Of a DNA stretch of 64,000 bases, positions 1 through 10,902 are shown in pieces. Under the pieces are notes generated by a model. It ran no database searches, was not told the DNA's origin, and saw only the letters and a program-made list of their open reading frames with translations. This DNA comes from Morella rubra. Lineage: Eukaryota > Streptophyta > Magnoliopsida > Fagales > Myricaceae. Location of the stretch: positions 20,669,633 through 20,733,632 of the forward strand of contig CM025855.1 in NCBI GenBank assembly GCA_003952965.2. The letters run 5' to 3'. Made by a program: the position numbers and the translations under genes. Each line of letters begins with the position of its first letter. Within the stretch, counting starts at the first letter, position 1.

Positions 1-770
1 TGGATCCAATATTGCCTTTCAATTGTCAGGTCCTTTGTTCTTGTGAACAAGTTCTTTTAGTTGTAGGGTATTAAATATGCACAGTGGAATTTAGATCGAA
101 ATACCTTCAGCCATAATTGCTTAAGTGTTTGCCTTTGTATTGTAAAAGAAAAGACCCGTGAGAGTGATAGGGTTCTTCTAGCCTATTCCTTGACTATATT
201 AGCCATATTGATGGAATACACAAGCCTTTATTTTATAGGCTTGGCTAGGGACCCCTGATCAGAATTCTTCTACAATTATTCCTCACATCAAGGAATAAGA
301 TTGTATTTAAAATTTAAATACTCAAAAATAATAACTGATAAGAATACAATTCAAAACACCCGTGATTTAAATTCAAAACTTTGTATGCTAGATATGTTGG
401 CCACCTTAAGGAAAATATTCAAAATATTTTACATTCTCCCACTTGGTCCACATAATACGTAAATTACCTGATTGGTTTATTAACACTTTTGTATGGCCAT
501 TACTATATTCATTCCTACTAGTTTTGAAATACTCCACTCAAATAAAGAATACCATGCATGAATAATAATGGTAAGACTCTTAGGATCGAATAATTTCCTT
601 CCATGTATCACAATACACAACACCCTCTTCATGAGTAGTTTATGAGCTATAACTTTATGAATGAACTTCCAATAAGTCATTTGGGTCCAACTTTATGTTT
701 ATCCCCACGGATAAAACAATTACAACACATTATGTGCACAAATGTAAATTTATTTTCCAAGAATATGAAC
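1..770. other. Non-coding AT-rich flank, probably old LTR debris
   Basis: I see no coding sequence here; the short open frames have no recognisable domains. The style (AT-rich text, a CTCCCACTTGG-like stretch near 435) resembles Ty1/copia LTR remnants, but I found no matching terminal structure. The stretch 308-430 recurs at 1257-1376. Confidence 0.4.
308..430 (+). repeat. Direct repeat, copy 1 (partner 1257-1376)
   Basis: About 120 bp here matches 1257-1376 in the same orientation. Shared blocks include GATAAGAATA, CAAAACACCC and GGCCACCTTAAGGAAAATAT. Two copies about 950 bp apart could be remnants of the LTRs of an older element into which the Tat element later inserted. No TG...CA ends were found to prove it. 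Confidence 0.55.
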
Positions 771-1256
771 TATATGTTTATAGACTAGAAAATAGAGAAA
801 CTGAGCATAAACTGAATCAACAAGTCTCATATGATCTGCATGAATTTATATTGTCGTTTCGGTAACTTTCAGTCATAGGATCCGCTATCTATAATTCAGT
901 ACTTGAATGCTCAAACATGGCCTTTCGGGATAAGTTTGATGGAATCTTGTCCTTTAATTCTCCCAAATCCCTATCCGATAGTATGTTTATATATAACCAT
1001 TAATTAGAACGCTGAAGGAAAAGTTCTATAGTGGGGAATCGCCCAAACTTCGCATTTTTTAATTGCGAAACAAGAAAGGACGTTGGAATAGAATACTGAA
1101 CTCTGTGTATAAATATAAACAATATTGGAGCGTTTGCGTTTGCAAGTTGCTGCCTCTGGAATTTTCAGAGACTTTTTTTGATCTAATCCTGTCTCATCGT
1201 TTATCTTATTGCGAATCATATTATTGCATGTGGGCCTCATGGATCGATCCAGTTGA

Positions 1257-1376
1257 AATTTAAATATTCAAAACTAGTAATTGATAAGAATAGAATTCAA
1301 AACACCCATAATTTAAATTTAAAACTTCATATGCTAGATATGTGGGCCACCTTAAGGAAAATATTCAAAATATTTT
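1257..1376 (+). repeat. Direct repeat, copy 2 (partner 308-430)
   Basis: Second copy of the 120-bp direct repeat. It ends about 25 bp before the target duplication of the Tat element, so the Tat insertion is just downstream of this older repeat. A third, shortened version lies in the duplicated block near 3486-3575. Confidence 0.5.
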
Positions 1377-1405
1377 TCATGAGTTTCTGCAGCTGTTTTG
1401 GGGGA

Positions 1406-1917
1406 TGATGGTGCCAATATTGAATCACACCCAGCCCAAACCAATTTGGGCAGAAAAATATGATTACTTCCTCAAAAGCCCAACAGTTATAATCCAACCC
1501 ATGTAGTGTATTTTCCAAAAGATAAAATCACTACGTACGCCATAAACAGTTACTTAACGGCCCATGATAAGCCACGGCACCACGTTCCCACTATACCGTA
1601 GCAGTTACGAATAACCGTGGAAAAAAATGGAAAGGACATCATGAAGCACGAACAAAAACTGCCTACTAAAATCTTGGTTAGAGGAAGAAAAAGAAATGTG
1701 GGCAAGAGCGCTATAAAAAGAGAAGCTAACGATGAGAACAGGTAAGTATTTAAGGTGAAAAAATAGCAAAAACTCAAATAAAAGTAAAAGACTAACTTAA
1801 GCTTCGGAGATTCCACATCTCGGGACCCGGGGTCTTTTATTGTTTTACAGGAAAAGATACAGGAAGATCATGCTGCATTTACTCTGATGTATTAGCCATA
1901 AATCAACTGATTTATCA
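1406..1917 (+). repeat. 5' LTR of the Tat element
   Basis: 512 bp from TGATGGTGCC to CTGATTTATCA, giving short inverted ends TGAT...ATCA. It matches 11752-12194 closely. It contains about 70 bp (around 1545-1605) that the 3' LTR lacks. Confidence 0.93.
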
Positions 1918-1918
1918 G

Positions 1919-1937
1919 TTGGCGCCGTCTATGAGAA
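1919..1937 (+). other. Primer-binding site candidate
   Basis: TTGGCGCCGTCTATGAGAA begins two bases after the 5' LTR. TTGGCGCC-type sites are usual in plant Ty3/gypsy elements. I cannot say with certainty which tRNA 3' end it pairs with. The same motif follows the shortened LTR copy at 4021. Confidence 0.75.
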
Positions 1938-1964
1938 CGTTTACGTTCTCGTGATAAAAGGTTT

Positions 1965-2099
1965 ATGGTGATCACCAAGAGTAAAGGCAAGGGGAAGACA
2001 GGAGACGATTTGGAACCATTCTGGGAGCCCCCTTTACGAGTTATGGAAGGCTTAGTAGAAACTGTTCACGAATCTCACACTAGCACGAACGAGAACTAG
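1965..2099 (+). pseudogene. gag N-terminal fragment of the Tat element
   Basis: An ATG 28 bases after the primer-binding site opens a frame rich in Lys and Gly (MVITKSKGKGKTGDD...). It closes at a TAG at 2097-2099. The position is that expected for the gag start. The frame continues nowhere in the intact state, so the gag leader is broken here. Confidence 0.5.
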
Positions 2100-2298
2100 G
2101 CCCTAATGATAGACAACCGGGGAAACGTCCATGCCGGAAAGGTATGCTGGAGAAACCCGCATGCCACAAATATCGATACCAGAAAAACACGACGAAGAAG
2201 TTCAAACCTAACAACACGGAAGAGGCTCACCTTCCCCTCCTGGACGGAATGAAGGAACCGACAGAGTCAACTCTAAATTAGAAGAAGTCTTAGTAGAG

Positions 2299-3092
2299 TT
2301 GGGGCGGATGAGACAAAAGGTGGATAAACCACCATCGTCGTCCTTGGAAAATATGATGCACCAAGTGGAATCCCCCTTTACTCCAAATATCTTGGAAGTC
2401 CGGCTACCCTCCAAGTTCTGCATGCCAATGGTTGACAAGTATACGGGAACAACCGATCCACTCGATCATTTGGACGATTATATCTCGCAGGTGGATCTAC
2501 TGGACACTCAAGACGCAATCAAATGCAAAGCGTTCCCTACAACGCTGGCTGGATCGGCTCGCATACGGTTTAGCAGACTGAGATTGAATTCCATCTCAAG
2601 CTCAAGGAGCTCAGTAAAGCCTTTGTCAGCCATTTCATAGCTAGCAAAAAATAGAAAAAACCGGCCATTCATCTCCTTTCCACTCGACAGAAGGAAGGCG
2701 AAAGTCTACGAGATTATGTGGTGCGGTTCAACCAAGAAAAACTTAATGTGGAAGATCCAGAAGACAAGGTGGTACTCACCGCTATTGTAGCTGGTTTAGC
2801 CGACGAAAGGTTTTCTTTCTCCCTAGGAAAGAAACCTCCTGAAACCTTCGGAGAATTCATGGAAAAAGCACAAAAGTATATGAATGCTAAAGACATGATG
2901 ACTGCCCGCCAGCAATAAGTAGTCGATCAAAGTGGAATATCTGCCAAAAGAAGAAAAGAAGGAACTCCCGCTAGACATAATGGAGAAAGAGCAGAAGGTG
3001 GATGCGAACGAATAGATTACCCGAAATACAATTCACACCTCTCAATGCGTCTCCAGGAAAAATCCTCATGGAAATTTGAAACGATCCCGAGA
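2299..3092 (+). pseudogene. gag core, first copy (retrotransposon Gag domain)
   Basis: The translated blocks are typical of the plant Ty3/gypsy Gag domain: PSKFCMPMVDKYTGTTDPLDHLDDY, then FPTTLAGSARIRFSRL, then after a frame change LRDYVVRFNQEKL and ETFGEFMEKAQKYM. In the family this protein builds the virus-like particle. A frame break near 2583 and a TAA at 2916 interrupt it. From about 2395 to 3092 it is almost identical to 4833-5525. At 3092-3098 it ends abruptly and runs into a copy of the element's own upstream flank, so this copy is not connected to the downstream protease. Confidence 0.8.
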
Positions 3093-3097
3093 TACAT

Positions 3098-4838
3098 GAA
3101 CTATATGTTTATAACTAGGAAAACTGAGCGTGCCAAGTCTTTGAGTCATGTATTTATATTTCATTTTTCCACTTTCAGAAGGATCCGCTATTATTTCAGT
3201 AAATGCTCAACCATGGCCTTTCGGGATAAGTTTGATGGATCTTGTCCTGTTTTAAATCTTGATAGTTGATTATATATCCATTAATTAGAACGCTGGGAAA
3301 AGTTCTATAGTGGGGAATCGAAACCAAACTGTATTTTTAATTGCGAAACAAAAACACGTTTTAGTTACTGAACTCTGGGAAAATATAAACAATATTCGGT
3401 TTCCCGCTGCCTCTGGAATTTTCAGAGTTTGATCTAATTGTCTCATCCCGGATTGCGAATCATTATGCATGTCTTTATGAAGGAAATTTAAATTATTGTA
3501 CTAGTAATCCATAGGAATAAAAACTCAAAACCCCATAACATTTAAAGACAATATTAGATATGTGGGCCATCAACGATTATATTTTTTCATCGATTTTCTG
3601 CATACTGGTTTTCGTGATGGTGCACAAACTGAATTCAACGAGCCCAAACCAATTTGGGTCGAAAAATGATGCACTTCAAAAGACAATAGTTAAAACCAAG
3701 ACGTATCATTTTCTAAAAGATAAAAAGACGTAAGCCATAAACAGTTACTAGCCCAATAAGCCACAACACCACATTTCCACACCGGCATAAAGCATCGTGG
3801 AGGCAATACTTGACAAAAAAAGTACACCTGGCTGGGAAGGAAAGTTGGAGCAAGAATATGATAAGCTACGATTTAAGAATATAACGTTTAGCAAAAAATA
3901 AAACAAAAGATCAACGCGGAGATTCCACATCCGGATCTATTATTGTTTTACAGGAAAAGATACAGGAAGGCATGCTGCATTTACTCTGATGTATTAGCCA
4001 TAAATCAACTGATTTATCAGTTGGCGCCACTGTGAGAAACTCCTTTAGTTCTGTGATAAAAATTTACTGGTGAATAACAAAGATACGGCAAGGAGGAAGC
4101 AGGAGACGATTTGCGAAACCATTCAGATCAAGTACTCACCCCTGGTTTACAGTTATGAGAAAGGCTATATATGAAACTGTTCGATCGAAATCTCACACTA
4201 GCACTGAACGAGAACTAGGCCCAACGATAGACAACCGAGGGATAACGATCCATGCATACATCCGAAGAAGGACGGTCACTGACTGGAAAGATCCAAGAAC
4301 CTGCTTCAGACCCTACCGAAGAAACAGAGATCACCTTCAAGATCAAAATGAAGTCCCATTGGAGGAACGACGCTCACGATAGAGGCGAAGTCATCTAGAG
4401 GCATTTCGTCTAAATCAGGAAAACCTACGCAAGGCGACTACGCAAAAGTAAACAAGACCTCAGCGTCCTGAAGGAAGAAAAACCCATCACGTTCACCAGG
4501 AATCGAATATTGACGACTTGGTGAATGATAGGAACTACGAAAGATTTTGTACTCATGACCAGATGAAGCTAAGCATTAGAAAGTAGACTCAAGTCACTTC
4601 AGAATAAAAGAATTGGTGGAAGCCTCGCTCTCCGGATTCTTGAAGGAGAATCTTCTTACAACGCCGTTAAATGTAGTATCAACTTATCACTTAAAGATGA
4701 AAAACCAAATCCATCAAAAGTAGCAAGTGCTATCTTGGAACCATGGCCATATGAGTTGCACAACCAGTCGTTGGAAATACCCCTCTCAGACTCCCTACTC
4801 TGAAGATTCAAATCATAGCATTTCTGAGCAAACAAGTC
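3098..4838 (+). repeat. Shortened, deletion-rich copy of the element's flank, LTR and gag-protease region
   Basis: 3098-3614 follows 768-1405, which lies outside the retrotransposon. 3615-4019 follows the LTR. 4021 onward follows the primer site and gag leader. About 4255-4838 follows 5610-6600 (3' gag and protease). Every segment is shorter than its source (517 against 638 bp, 405 against 512, about 584 against 990) through many small deletions plus some substitutions, while the words between are conserved in order. The block lies between two near-identical gag segments. A transposition event would not carry external flank, so this is either a local duplication that decayed unusually, or a noisy read joined into the assembly. 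It encodes nothing intact. Confidence 0.8.
3615..4019 (+). repeat. Degenerate third LTR copy inside the duplicated block
   Basis: Begins TGATGGTGCACAAACTGAA and ends AACTGATTTATCA, followed by TTGGCGCC like the genuine 5' LTR. It is about 107 bp shorter than that LTR. Its left neighbour is a degraded copy of the sequence left of the genuine LTR, not a new target site, so it is a copied LTR and not an independent insertion. Confidence 0.75.
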
Positions 4839-5770
4839 CGGCTACCCTACCAAGTTCTGCATGCCAATGGTTGACAAGTATGATCCACTCGATCATTTGG
4901 ACGATTATATCTCGCAGGTGGATCTACTGGACACTCAAGACGCAATCAAATGCAAAGCGTTCCCTACAACGCTGGCTGGATCGGCTCGCATACGGTTTAG
5001 CAGACTGAGAGAATTCCATCTCAAGCTCAAGGAGCTCAGTAAAGCCTTTGTCAGCCATTTCATAGCTAGCAAAAAATAGAAAAAACCGGCCATTCATCTC
5101 CTTTCCACTCGACAGAAGGAAGGCGAAAGTCTACGAGATTATGTGGTGCGGTTCAACCAAGAAAAACTTAATGTGGAAGATCCAGAAGACAAGGTGGTAC
5201 TCACCGCTATTGTAGCTGGTTTAGCCGACGAAAGGTTTTCTTTCTCCCTAGGAAAGAAACCTCCTGAAACCTTCGGAGAATTCATGGAAAAAGCACAAAA
5301 GTATATGAATGCGAAGACATGATGACTGCCCGCCAGCAATAAGTAGTCGATCAAAGTGGAATATCTGCCAAAAGAAGAAAAGAAGGAACTCCCGCTAGAC
5401 AAATGGAGAAAGAGCAGAAGGTGGAGCGAACCGGGCCGCGAATAGATTACCCGAAATTACAATTCACACCTCTCAATGCGTCTCCAGGAAAAATCCTCAT
5501 GGAAATTCGAAACGATCCCGAGATACAGTGGCCTCCAAAAATGCGGTCCGACCCAGATAGACGGGACATTGAAAAGCTTTCATAACGATCACGCCATGAT
5601 ACAGATGAATGCATACATCTAAAAAGGATAGAAGCCTTCATCCAACAAGGACGCTTACGAAAATTCACTGCAACCAGACTACCCTTTAAAAGATCCAAGA
5701 ACCTCGGAGCACCAGGCTTCAGACCCTACCGAAGAAACGAGAGATCACCTTGGCAAGATCAAAATGAAGT
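4833..5770 (+). pseudogene. gag core, second copy, contiguous with pol
   Basis: 4833-5525 repeats 2395-3092 with only a few differences, including loss of about 14 bases near 4881 and one base near 5312. It then continues without a seam into 3' gag (RIDYPKLQFTPLNASPGKIL, DPDRRDIEKLS) and protease, so this is the copy that belongs to the functional order. A TAG at about 5077-5079 and a TAA near 5341 interrupt the reading. No CCHC zinc knuckle was recognised. Confidence 0.78.
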
Positions 5771-5773
5771 CCC

Positions 5774-6590
5774 ATGATAGAGAGAAAATTGGAGGAACGA
5801 CGCTCCCGCCCCGACCTAGAGGCGAAATCAGAGTCATCTCGGAGGCATTGCAGCAAAGGGTCGTCTAAATCTTCAAGGAAAACCTACGCAAGGCGACTAC
5901 TTGTTGCAAAAGTAAACAGCAGACCTCGGCGTCCGATGGTGAAGGAAGAAAAACCCATCACGTTCACGTTAGAAGATATGGCAGGAATCGAATATCCACA
6001 TGACGATGCCTTGGTGATCGACGCCCTGATAGGAAACTACAAGATTAGGTGCATACTCATCTACACCGGAAGCTTTGCCGATATTTTGTACTCCACCGCG
6101 TATGACCAGATGAAGCTAGGAAGAGAAGCATTGAGAAAAGAAAGTACCCGACTCACGGGTTCACCGGTCACGAAGTATTCAGCTTGGGAATAAAAGAATT
6201 GCCATTCACTGTCGGAGTACCCCCACTCGAAGCCTCGCTCTCCGTAAAGTTTTTGATTCTTGAAGGAGAATCTTCTTACAACGCCATTATAGGATGGGTT
6301 ACTCTGAATCGCCTGCGCGCTGTAGTATCAACTTATCACTTAAAGATGAAATTCCCAACCAAATCAGGAATAGGAGAAGCAAGAGGAGATCAAAAGCTAG
6401 CAAGAAACTGCTATCTCAAGGATACCCAAGATACTGTAAAAACCATGGCCATAGAACATCGAGAAGAGTTCCGAGCACAACCAGTGGAACCGTTGGAGGA
6501 AATACCCCTCTGGGCAGACTCAAAGGAACAAATAGTAAAACTCGGCGCCCACTTGTCTGAAGATTCAAAAAAATGCTCATAGCATTTCTC
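5774..6590 (+). pseudogene. Retropepsin-type protease region of the Tat element
   Basis: A conserved stretch reads TFTLEDMAGIEYPHDDALVI, then IRCILIYTGSFADILYS. The family's catalytic motif is D-T-G; here the Asp codon is TAC (Tyr) at 6062-6064, which should abolish proteolysis. The frame changes near 6185, continuing as GIKELPFTVGVPPLEAS with an ILEGESSYNAIIG block typical of this protein, and stops at 6580-6582. A shortened copy occurs at about 4255-4838. Confidence 0.8.
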
Positions 6591-6659
6591 CGAGCAAACA
6601 GTGAGGTCTTCGCGTGGTCGCATGAGGATATGCCGGAAATAGACCCTAGGATCCTTACT

Positions 6660-7411
6660 CACAGATTAAATATACGCACTGAAGTCAAACTGGTTGTACA
6701 GCGAAAGTGAAGCTTCGCCCCAGAGAGAAGCCAAGCAATTCAAGAGGAAGTAGGGAAATTACTCAAATCTTGATTTATCAGAGAAGTCAATTACCCAGCT
6801 GGTTGGCAAATGTGGTCATGGTGAAAAAAGCAAATGGAAAATAGAGGATGTGTGTGGATTATACCGACCTAAATCAAAGCCTGCCCAAAAGATTGCTATC
6901 TTCTTTCGAGAATTGATTCTCTTATTGATTCGACCGTAGGGCACTAGCTCCTCAGCTTCATGGACGCTTTCTTCGGATACAATCAGATCAAAATGCACAC
7001 GCCAAATCAAGAATGCACTGCATTCACAACAGACCGGGACACTTATTGCTATCAGGTAATGCCCTTCGGATTGAAGAACGCTGGAGCAACGTATCAAAGG
7101 TTAGTCAACCTGATGTTCCAGGAGCAGATAGGGCGAAACATGGAAGTCTACGTAGACGACTTACTGGTAAAGACGCAAGAATCAAGGAATCACATCACCG
7201 ATCTTGCCGAAGCTTTTGACGTACTCCGCAAATATAAGATGCGCTTGAATCCAGCAAAGTGCGCCTTCGGGGTCTCTTCAGGAAAGTTTTTAGGATTCCT
7301 GATATCTCAACGGGTAATCGAAATCAACCTAGAGAAAATCAACACCATCCTGGACATGCAACCACTTAAGAATGTCAAAGAAATGCAACGACTCATAGGA
7401 CATATAGCTAG
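6660..7411 (+). pseudogene. Reverse transcriptase domain of the Tat element
   Basis: The N-terminal third (6660-6960) is broken by stops, including TAG at 6842-6844 where the family normally has Trp. From 6960 the frame is open: FMDAFFGYNQIKM, then VMPFGLKNAGATYQRLV, then the catalytic YVDD box at 7149-7160, then AKCAFGVSSGKFLGF. These are the usual RT blocks of Ty3/gypsy elements. At about 7411 an apparent one-base insertion shifts the frame before the RNase H region. Confidence 0.88.
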
Positions 7412-7983
7412 CACTCAACAGGTTCGTCTCCCGAGCTACAAACAAATGCTTGCCATTTTTCAAAACTCTCCGGAAGACCTTCGAATGGACGGAAGAGTGT
7501 CAAGGGGCTTTTGAAGAGCTTAAGAAGTACTTGGTGAATCCACTGCTTTTCAGTTCCCCTGAACCGGGAGAAACATTCCACCTTTATCTTGCTATTTCTG
7601 ATGCAACAGTAAGTACAGCGCTCATAAGAGAGGACAACGGCGTACAACGACCTGTATATTACGTGAGTAAAGCCCTGCAAGGAGCTGAACCCCAATATCC
7701 CAACATCGACAAGTTGGCATTGGCTGTCATCATCTTAGCAAGAAAACTCAAACCCTACTTCCAAGCTCATTCCATCGTTGTCCTGATGGATCACCCGTTA
7801 AGACAAACCTTGGGAAAATCAGACGCATCAGGAAGATTAGTCAAATGGTCAGTAGAACTCGGTGAATTTGACATCGAATATCGGCCTCGAACGGCCATTA
7901 AAGGGCAAGTGATAGCCGATTTCATCACTGAATTCACCACGCCAATATGTCAAAAAGAGACTTCTGAGCCGCAATGGTGGTGA
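7412..7983 (+). pseudogene. RNase H domain (first) of the Tat element
   Basis: Open in a different frame from RT. It contains FFKTLRKTFEWTEECQGAFEEL (connection), then FHLYLAISDATVSTALIRED, PVYYVSKALQGAEPQYPNID, LVVLMDHPLRQ-like sequence (IVVLMDHPLRQTL) and a WSVELGEFDIEYRPR tail, the usual order of the Ty3/gypsy RNase H. It ends at TGA 7981-7983, exactly where a Trp codon usually introduces the second RNase H. A G-to-A change of TGG would explain the stop. Confidence 0.85.
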
Positions 7984-8412
7984 ATTTTTGTGGACGGATC
8001 GTCTACTCATGAAGCCGGCAAAATAGGGATGGTCATCAAAATACCCGAAGAAGAATGCATCGAATTCAGAATCAAGTTAGAATACTCCCCCACGAACAAT
8101 GAAGCAGAATACGAAGCCCTTATAGCTGGATTACTTACTGCGAAAGTACTCGGAGGGAAATACCTTTGTGTGTACACTGACTCCCTCCCAATTGGTGGTA
8201 GGACAAATGATTCCAAGTTTTGAAGCTCGAGATGAAAGGATGGCAGCATACTTGAAACACGCCTCAGAAGTAAAAGAGTGCTTCGAAGCCTTTGAAATCC
8301 AACACATCCCTCATGATCAAAATGCCCAAGCTAATGCATTAGCTACCGAAGTATCAGGAGCAGGGATGACGTTCAAAGGAAGAGTCGTCGTACAATCCGT
8401 TGGAATCATATC
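7984..8412 (+). pseudogene. Second, archaeal-type RNase H domain
   Basis: Blocks IFVDGSS (near 7984-8004), NNEAEYEALIAGL (near 8095-8130) and VYTDS (near 8169) are the catalytic regions of the archaeal-type RNase H found between RNase H and integrase in Tat elements. Near 8180-8187 four bases (CTCC) are present twice in tandem. That duplication breaks the frame right after the conserved Asp-Ser, and the remainder (VVGQMIPSFEARDERMAAYL) continues in another frame. The domain supports assignment to Tat. Confidence 0.82.
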
Positions 8413-9680
8413 CGAGGTTCAAACGGTTGATGAAGTAGAACCTGGCGATTGGCGGTTACCGATCATAAAAACACTAAGGGAAGAAGACCACGAAGTAGAT
8501 AAACAACAGAAGGAGAAATTCAAGAGGATAGTATCGCGATACACCATCATAGATAGGAATTTATACCATCGAAGTCTCTCCCAACCACTATTACGTTGCC
8601 TCAACACTCGAGAAGCGGACTACGCTCTTTGTGAAGTACATGAAGGGATTTGCGGAAACCATTCAGGAGCACGTACACTAGCTCAAAAAGTAATCCGAGC
8701 TGGCTTCTTTTGGCCCACCTTACATGTTGACACGGAAAATGTTGTACGGAAATGCGAAACATGCCAAAGGTTTGCCAATCTCATAAATGCCCCGACAGAA
8801 AAAATGACGATCGTGAGCTTTTCATACCCTTTCATGTAGTGGGGAATTGACATCCTCGGACCTTTCCTAATAGGGCAAAGACAGTTGAAATTTATGATTG
8901 TCACCATCAACTACTTCACCAAATGGGTAGAGGTTGAACCACTGGCAAAGATTACTGAGCAAAATGTCCGGAAGTTCGTTTGGAAGAATATTGTCTGTTG
9001 CTTCGGGCTACCTCGAGTCATAATCTCTGACAATGGCAAACAATTCGACAACAAGGATTTCTGGGAATTTTGTAAGGAACTCAACATCGAAACCATTACT
9101 CATTCCCATATTACCCACAAGCTAATGGCCAAGTAGAATTGGCAAACTGGTCATTACTGAAGCTTATCAAGACAAAACTTGATGACCATAAGAGTTTATG
9201 TGTAGAAGAAATACCCGGAGTCCTATGGGCATATCGTACAACTATTAGAACAGCCACTGGAGAAACACCGTTCGCACTCACTTATGGAACTGAAGCAGTA
9301 ATCCCAGTCAAAATCAGAGCTCTCTCCCCACAAGTAATGCTGATCACCCCGCGAAACAATGAAGAAGAAGAAAAGCTAGATCTCGATTTACTAGAAGGAC
9401 GCAGGGAAGGAGCAGCGCTCAGGATGGAAGTATACAAACATAAAATTGCGAATTACTACAACGCCAAAGTCAGACGCTGCCACTCTATCTCTGGAGATTT
9501 AGTCTTCAAAAAGGTGTCACCAGGGACCCAAGATCCACAACAAGGTAAGCTCCATCCAAACTGGGAAGGTCCTTATCGCATCACCGAAGCTAAGGGACCA
9601 GGAACATAGTACTTAGAAAATCTCTAGGGAAAAGCACTACAATATCCATGGAACTCGACATACCTTAGAAAGTACTATGC
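8413..9680 (+). pseudogene. Integrase of the Tat element
   Basis: In order: an HHCC zinc-binding region (EVHEGICGNHSGARTLAQ ... CETCQRFA, 8636-8775), a TAG at 8837-8839, then WGIDILGPF with the first catalytic Asp, then ISDNGKQFDNKDFW with the second (near 9025-9065). A frameshift near 9105 follows, then NGQVE with the third acidic residue. The C-terminal part includes WAYRTTIRTATGETPFALTYGTEAVIP and an HPNWEGPYRI block. Integrase joins the cDNA ends to target DNA. The stop and frameshift make this copy inactive. Confidence 0.87.
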
Positions 9681-9805
9681 GTAATACCTTGTTATTGTTT
9701 GTCTTCACATGTTTACATTGATATTATGATTTCATGTTTTGCATTACCATTTTTTATCATATTTGTCTCCACATGTTTACATTAATATTATGATTTCATG
9801 TTTTG

Positions 9806-10190
9806 CATTACCTCGGTTCCCAGTCGCATCCAAGGACTTAGGCGAACTAAGGTTCCCAGTCCCCCGACGTTAAGACGACCTCGGAGAACCTCGGTTCCCA
9901 ATCGCATTCAAAGACTAAGGCGAACTAAGGTTCCCAGTCCCTTGACGTTAAGACGACCTCATAGAACCTCGGTTCCCAGTCACATTTAAGGATTAGGGTG
10001 AACTAAGGTTCCCAGTCCGCCGACATTAAGACGACCTCAGAGAACCTCAGTTCCCAGTCGCATCCAAGGACTCAAGGCAAACGAAGGTTCCCAGTCCCCC
10101 GGTGTTAAGATGACCTCGGAGAACTTTGGTTCTCAGTCGCATTCAAGGACTTAGAACAAAGGTTCCTACTTCCCTAGACAACATGATAAA
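9806..10190 (+). repeat. Tandem array, about 78-bp dimeric monomer, in the Tat 3' region
   Basis: Units beginning CTCGGTTCCCAGTCGCAT recur near 9811, 9890, 9967, 10045 and 10123, a period of about 78 bp and nearly five copies. Each unit contains GGTTCCCAGT twice, about 39 bp apart, so the monomer is itself a dimer. Partial units continue to about 10260. Tandem arrays in the untranslated region after integrase are known from Tat-lineage elements and can seed satellites. Confidence 0.88.
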
Positions 10191-10902
10191 TTCGAAGAAC
10201 CTCGGCTAGTGAACCTCGGTTCCTTCTCACATTTACGAACAAGGGAGAACTAAGGTTCACATTTGCATCCACGGATCCAAAATTAAAGAGATCTCTAAAT
10301 CTCCCAATTACAAAGAATCATCAGATGAAATTGCATATGATCACCAAATATAATTACTATTCAACAGAAACCAACATGGGCAATAAAAATGGCGAAGTAC
10401 AAATCGTCAATAGCAATTTACAGGCATAACTCAAAACGAAATCGCTTAACTAGAATCATAGTGTTTCGTTCCCTCTTGGAGGAAGGTGGATGCCACGAGT
10501 CCCTAGAGTCTCCACCAACCTCTCGTAAATCTCCTTACCACGCCCTTCTTTACGGACTCGGAAACGACTCCCTTCCCTAAGATAAGCTACTTCTAACACG
10601 GCCATAGCTACGCCGATACATCTGCGCGCCAAAACCGCAGGATCACCAAGAAAAGCAGGCACTGCCGATAACTCGGCAACACGAAGAGTAAGACTTGTAC
10701 AAGCCTCCTATAGACTTCTCTTCTCAGTAGCAAATAAATCGATAGCCTCACGCATAGCTCAGCGAAGGCCCACCAGTTCGGCCTGATGTGCCTCCTCTTT
10801 CTTCGAAGAAGATAACCGTCAAGAACATATGGATATAAAACGGAAGAACTGTCACCAGAAAGAGGGAAAAAAAGTTCGCGAAAAATATCAAAGAAGAGAA
10901 AG
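10191..10902 (+). other. Non-coding spacer between the tandem array and the F-box-like gene
   Basis: This stretch holds decaying repeat units to about 10260, then unassigned sequence. Open frames on the minus strand (10608-11018, 10748-11260) have no domain signature and overlap a better-supported plus-strand reading. I see no gene here. Confidence 0.5.

Noticed and set aside
8885..8935. Asp-to-Asn change in the INYFTKW block, first taken as loss of an integrase catalytic residue
   Set aside because: The first catalytic Asp of this integrase is the one in WGIDILGPF, which is kept; the changed residue is conserved but not catalytic.
9806..10190. Regular repeats with similar spacing, like a CRISPR array
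   Set aside because: The whole 78-bp unit is repeated, with no unique spacers, and the array lies in a plant retrotransposon.
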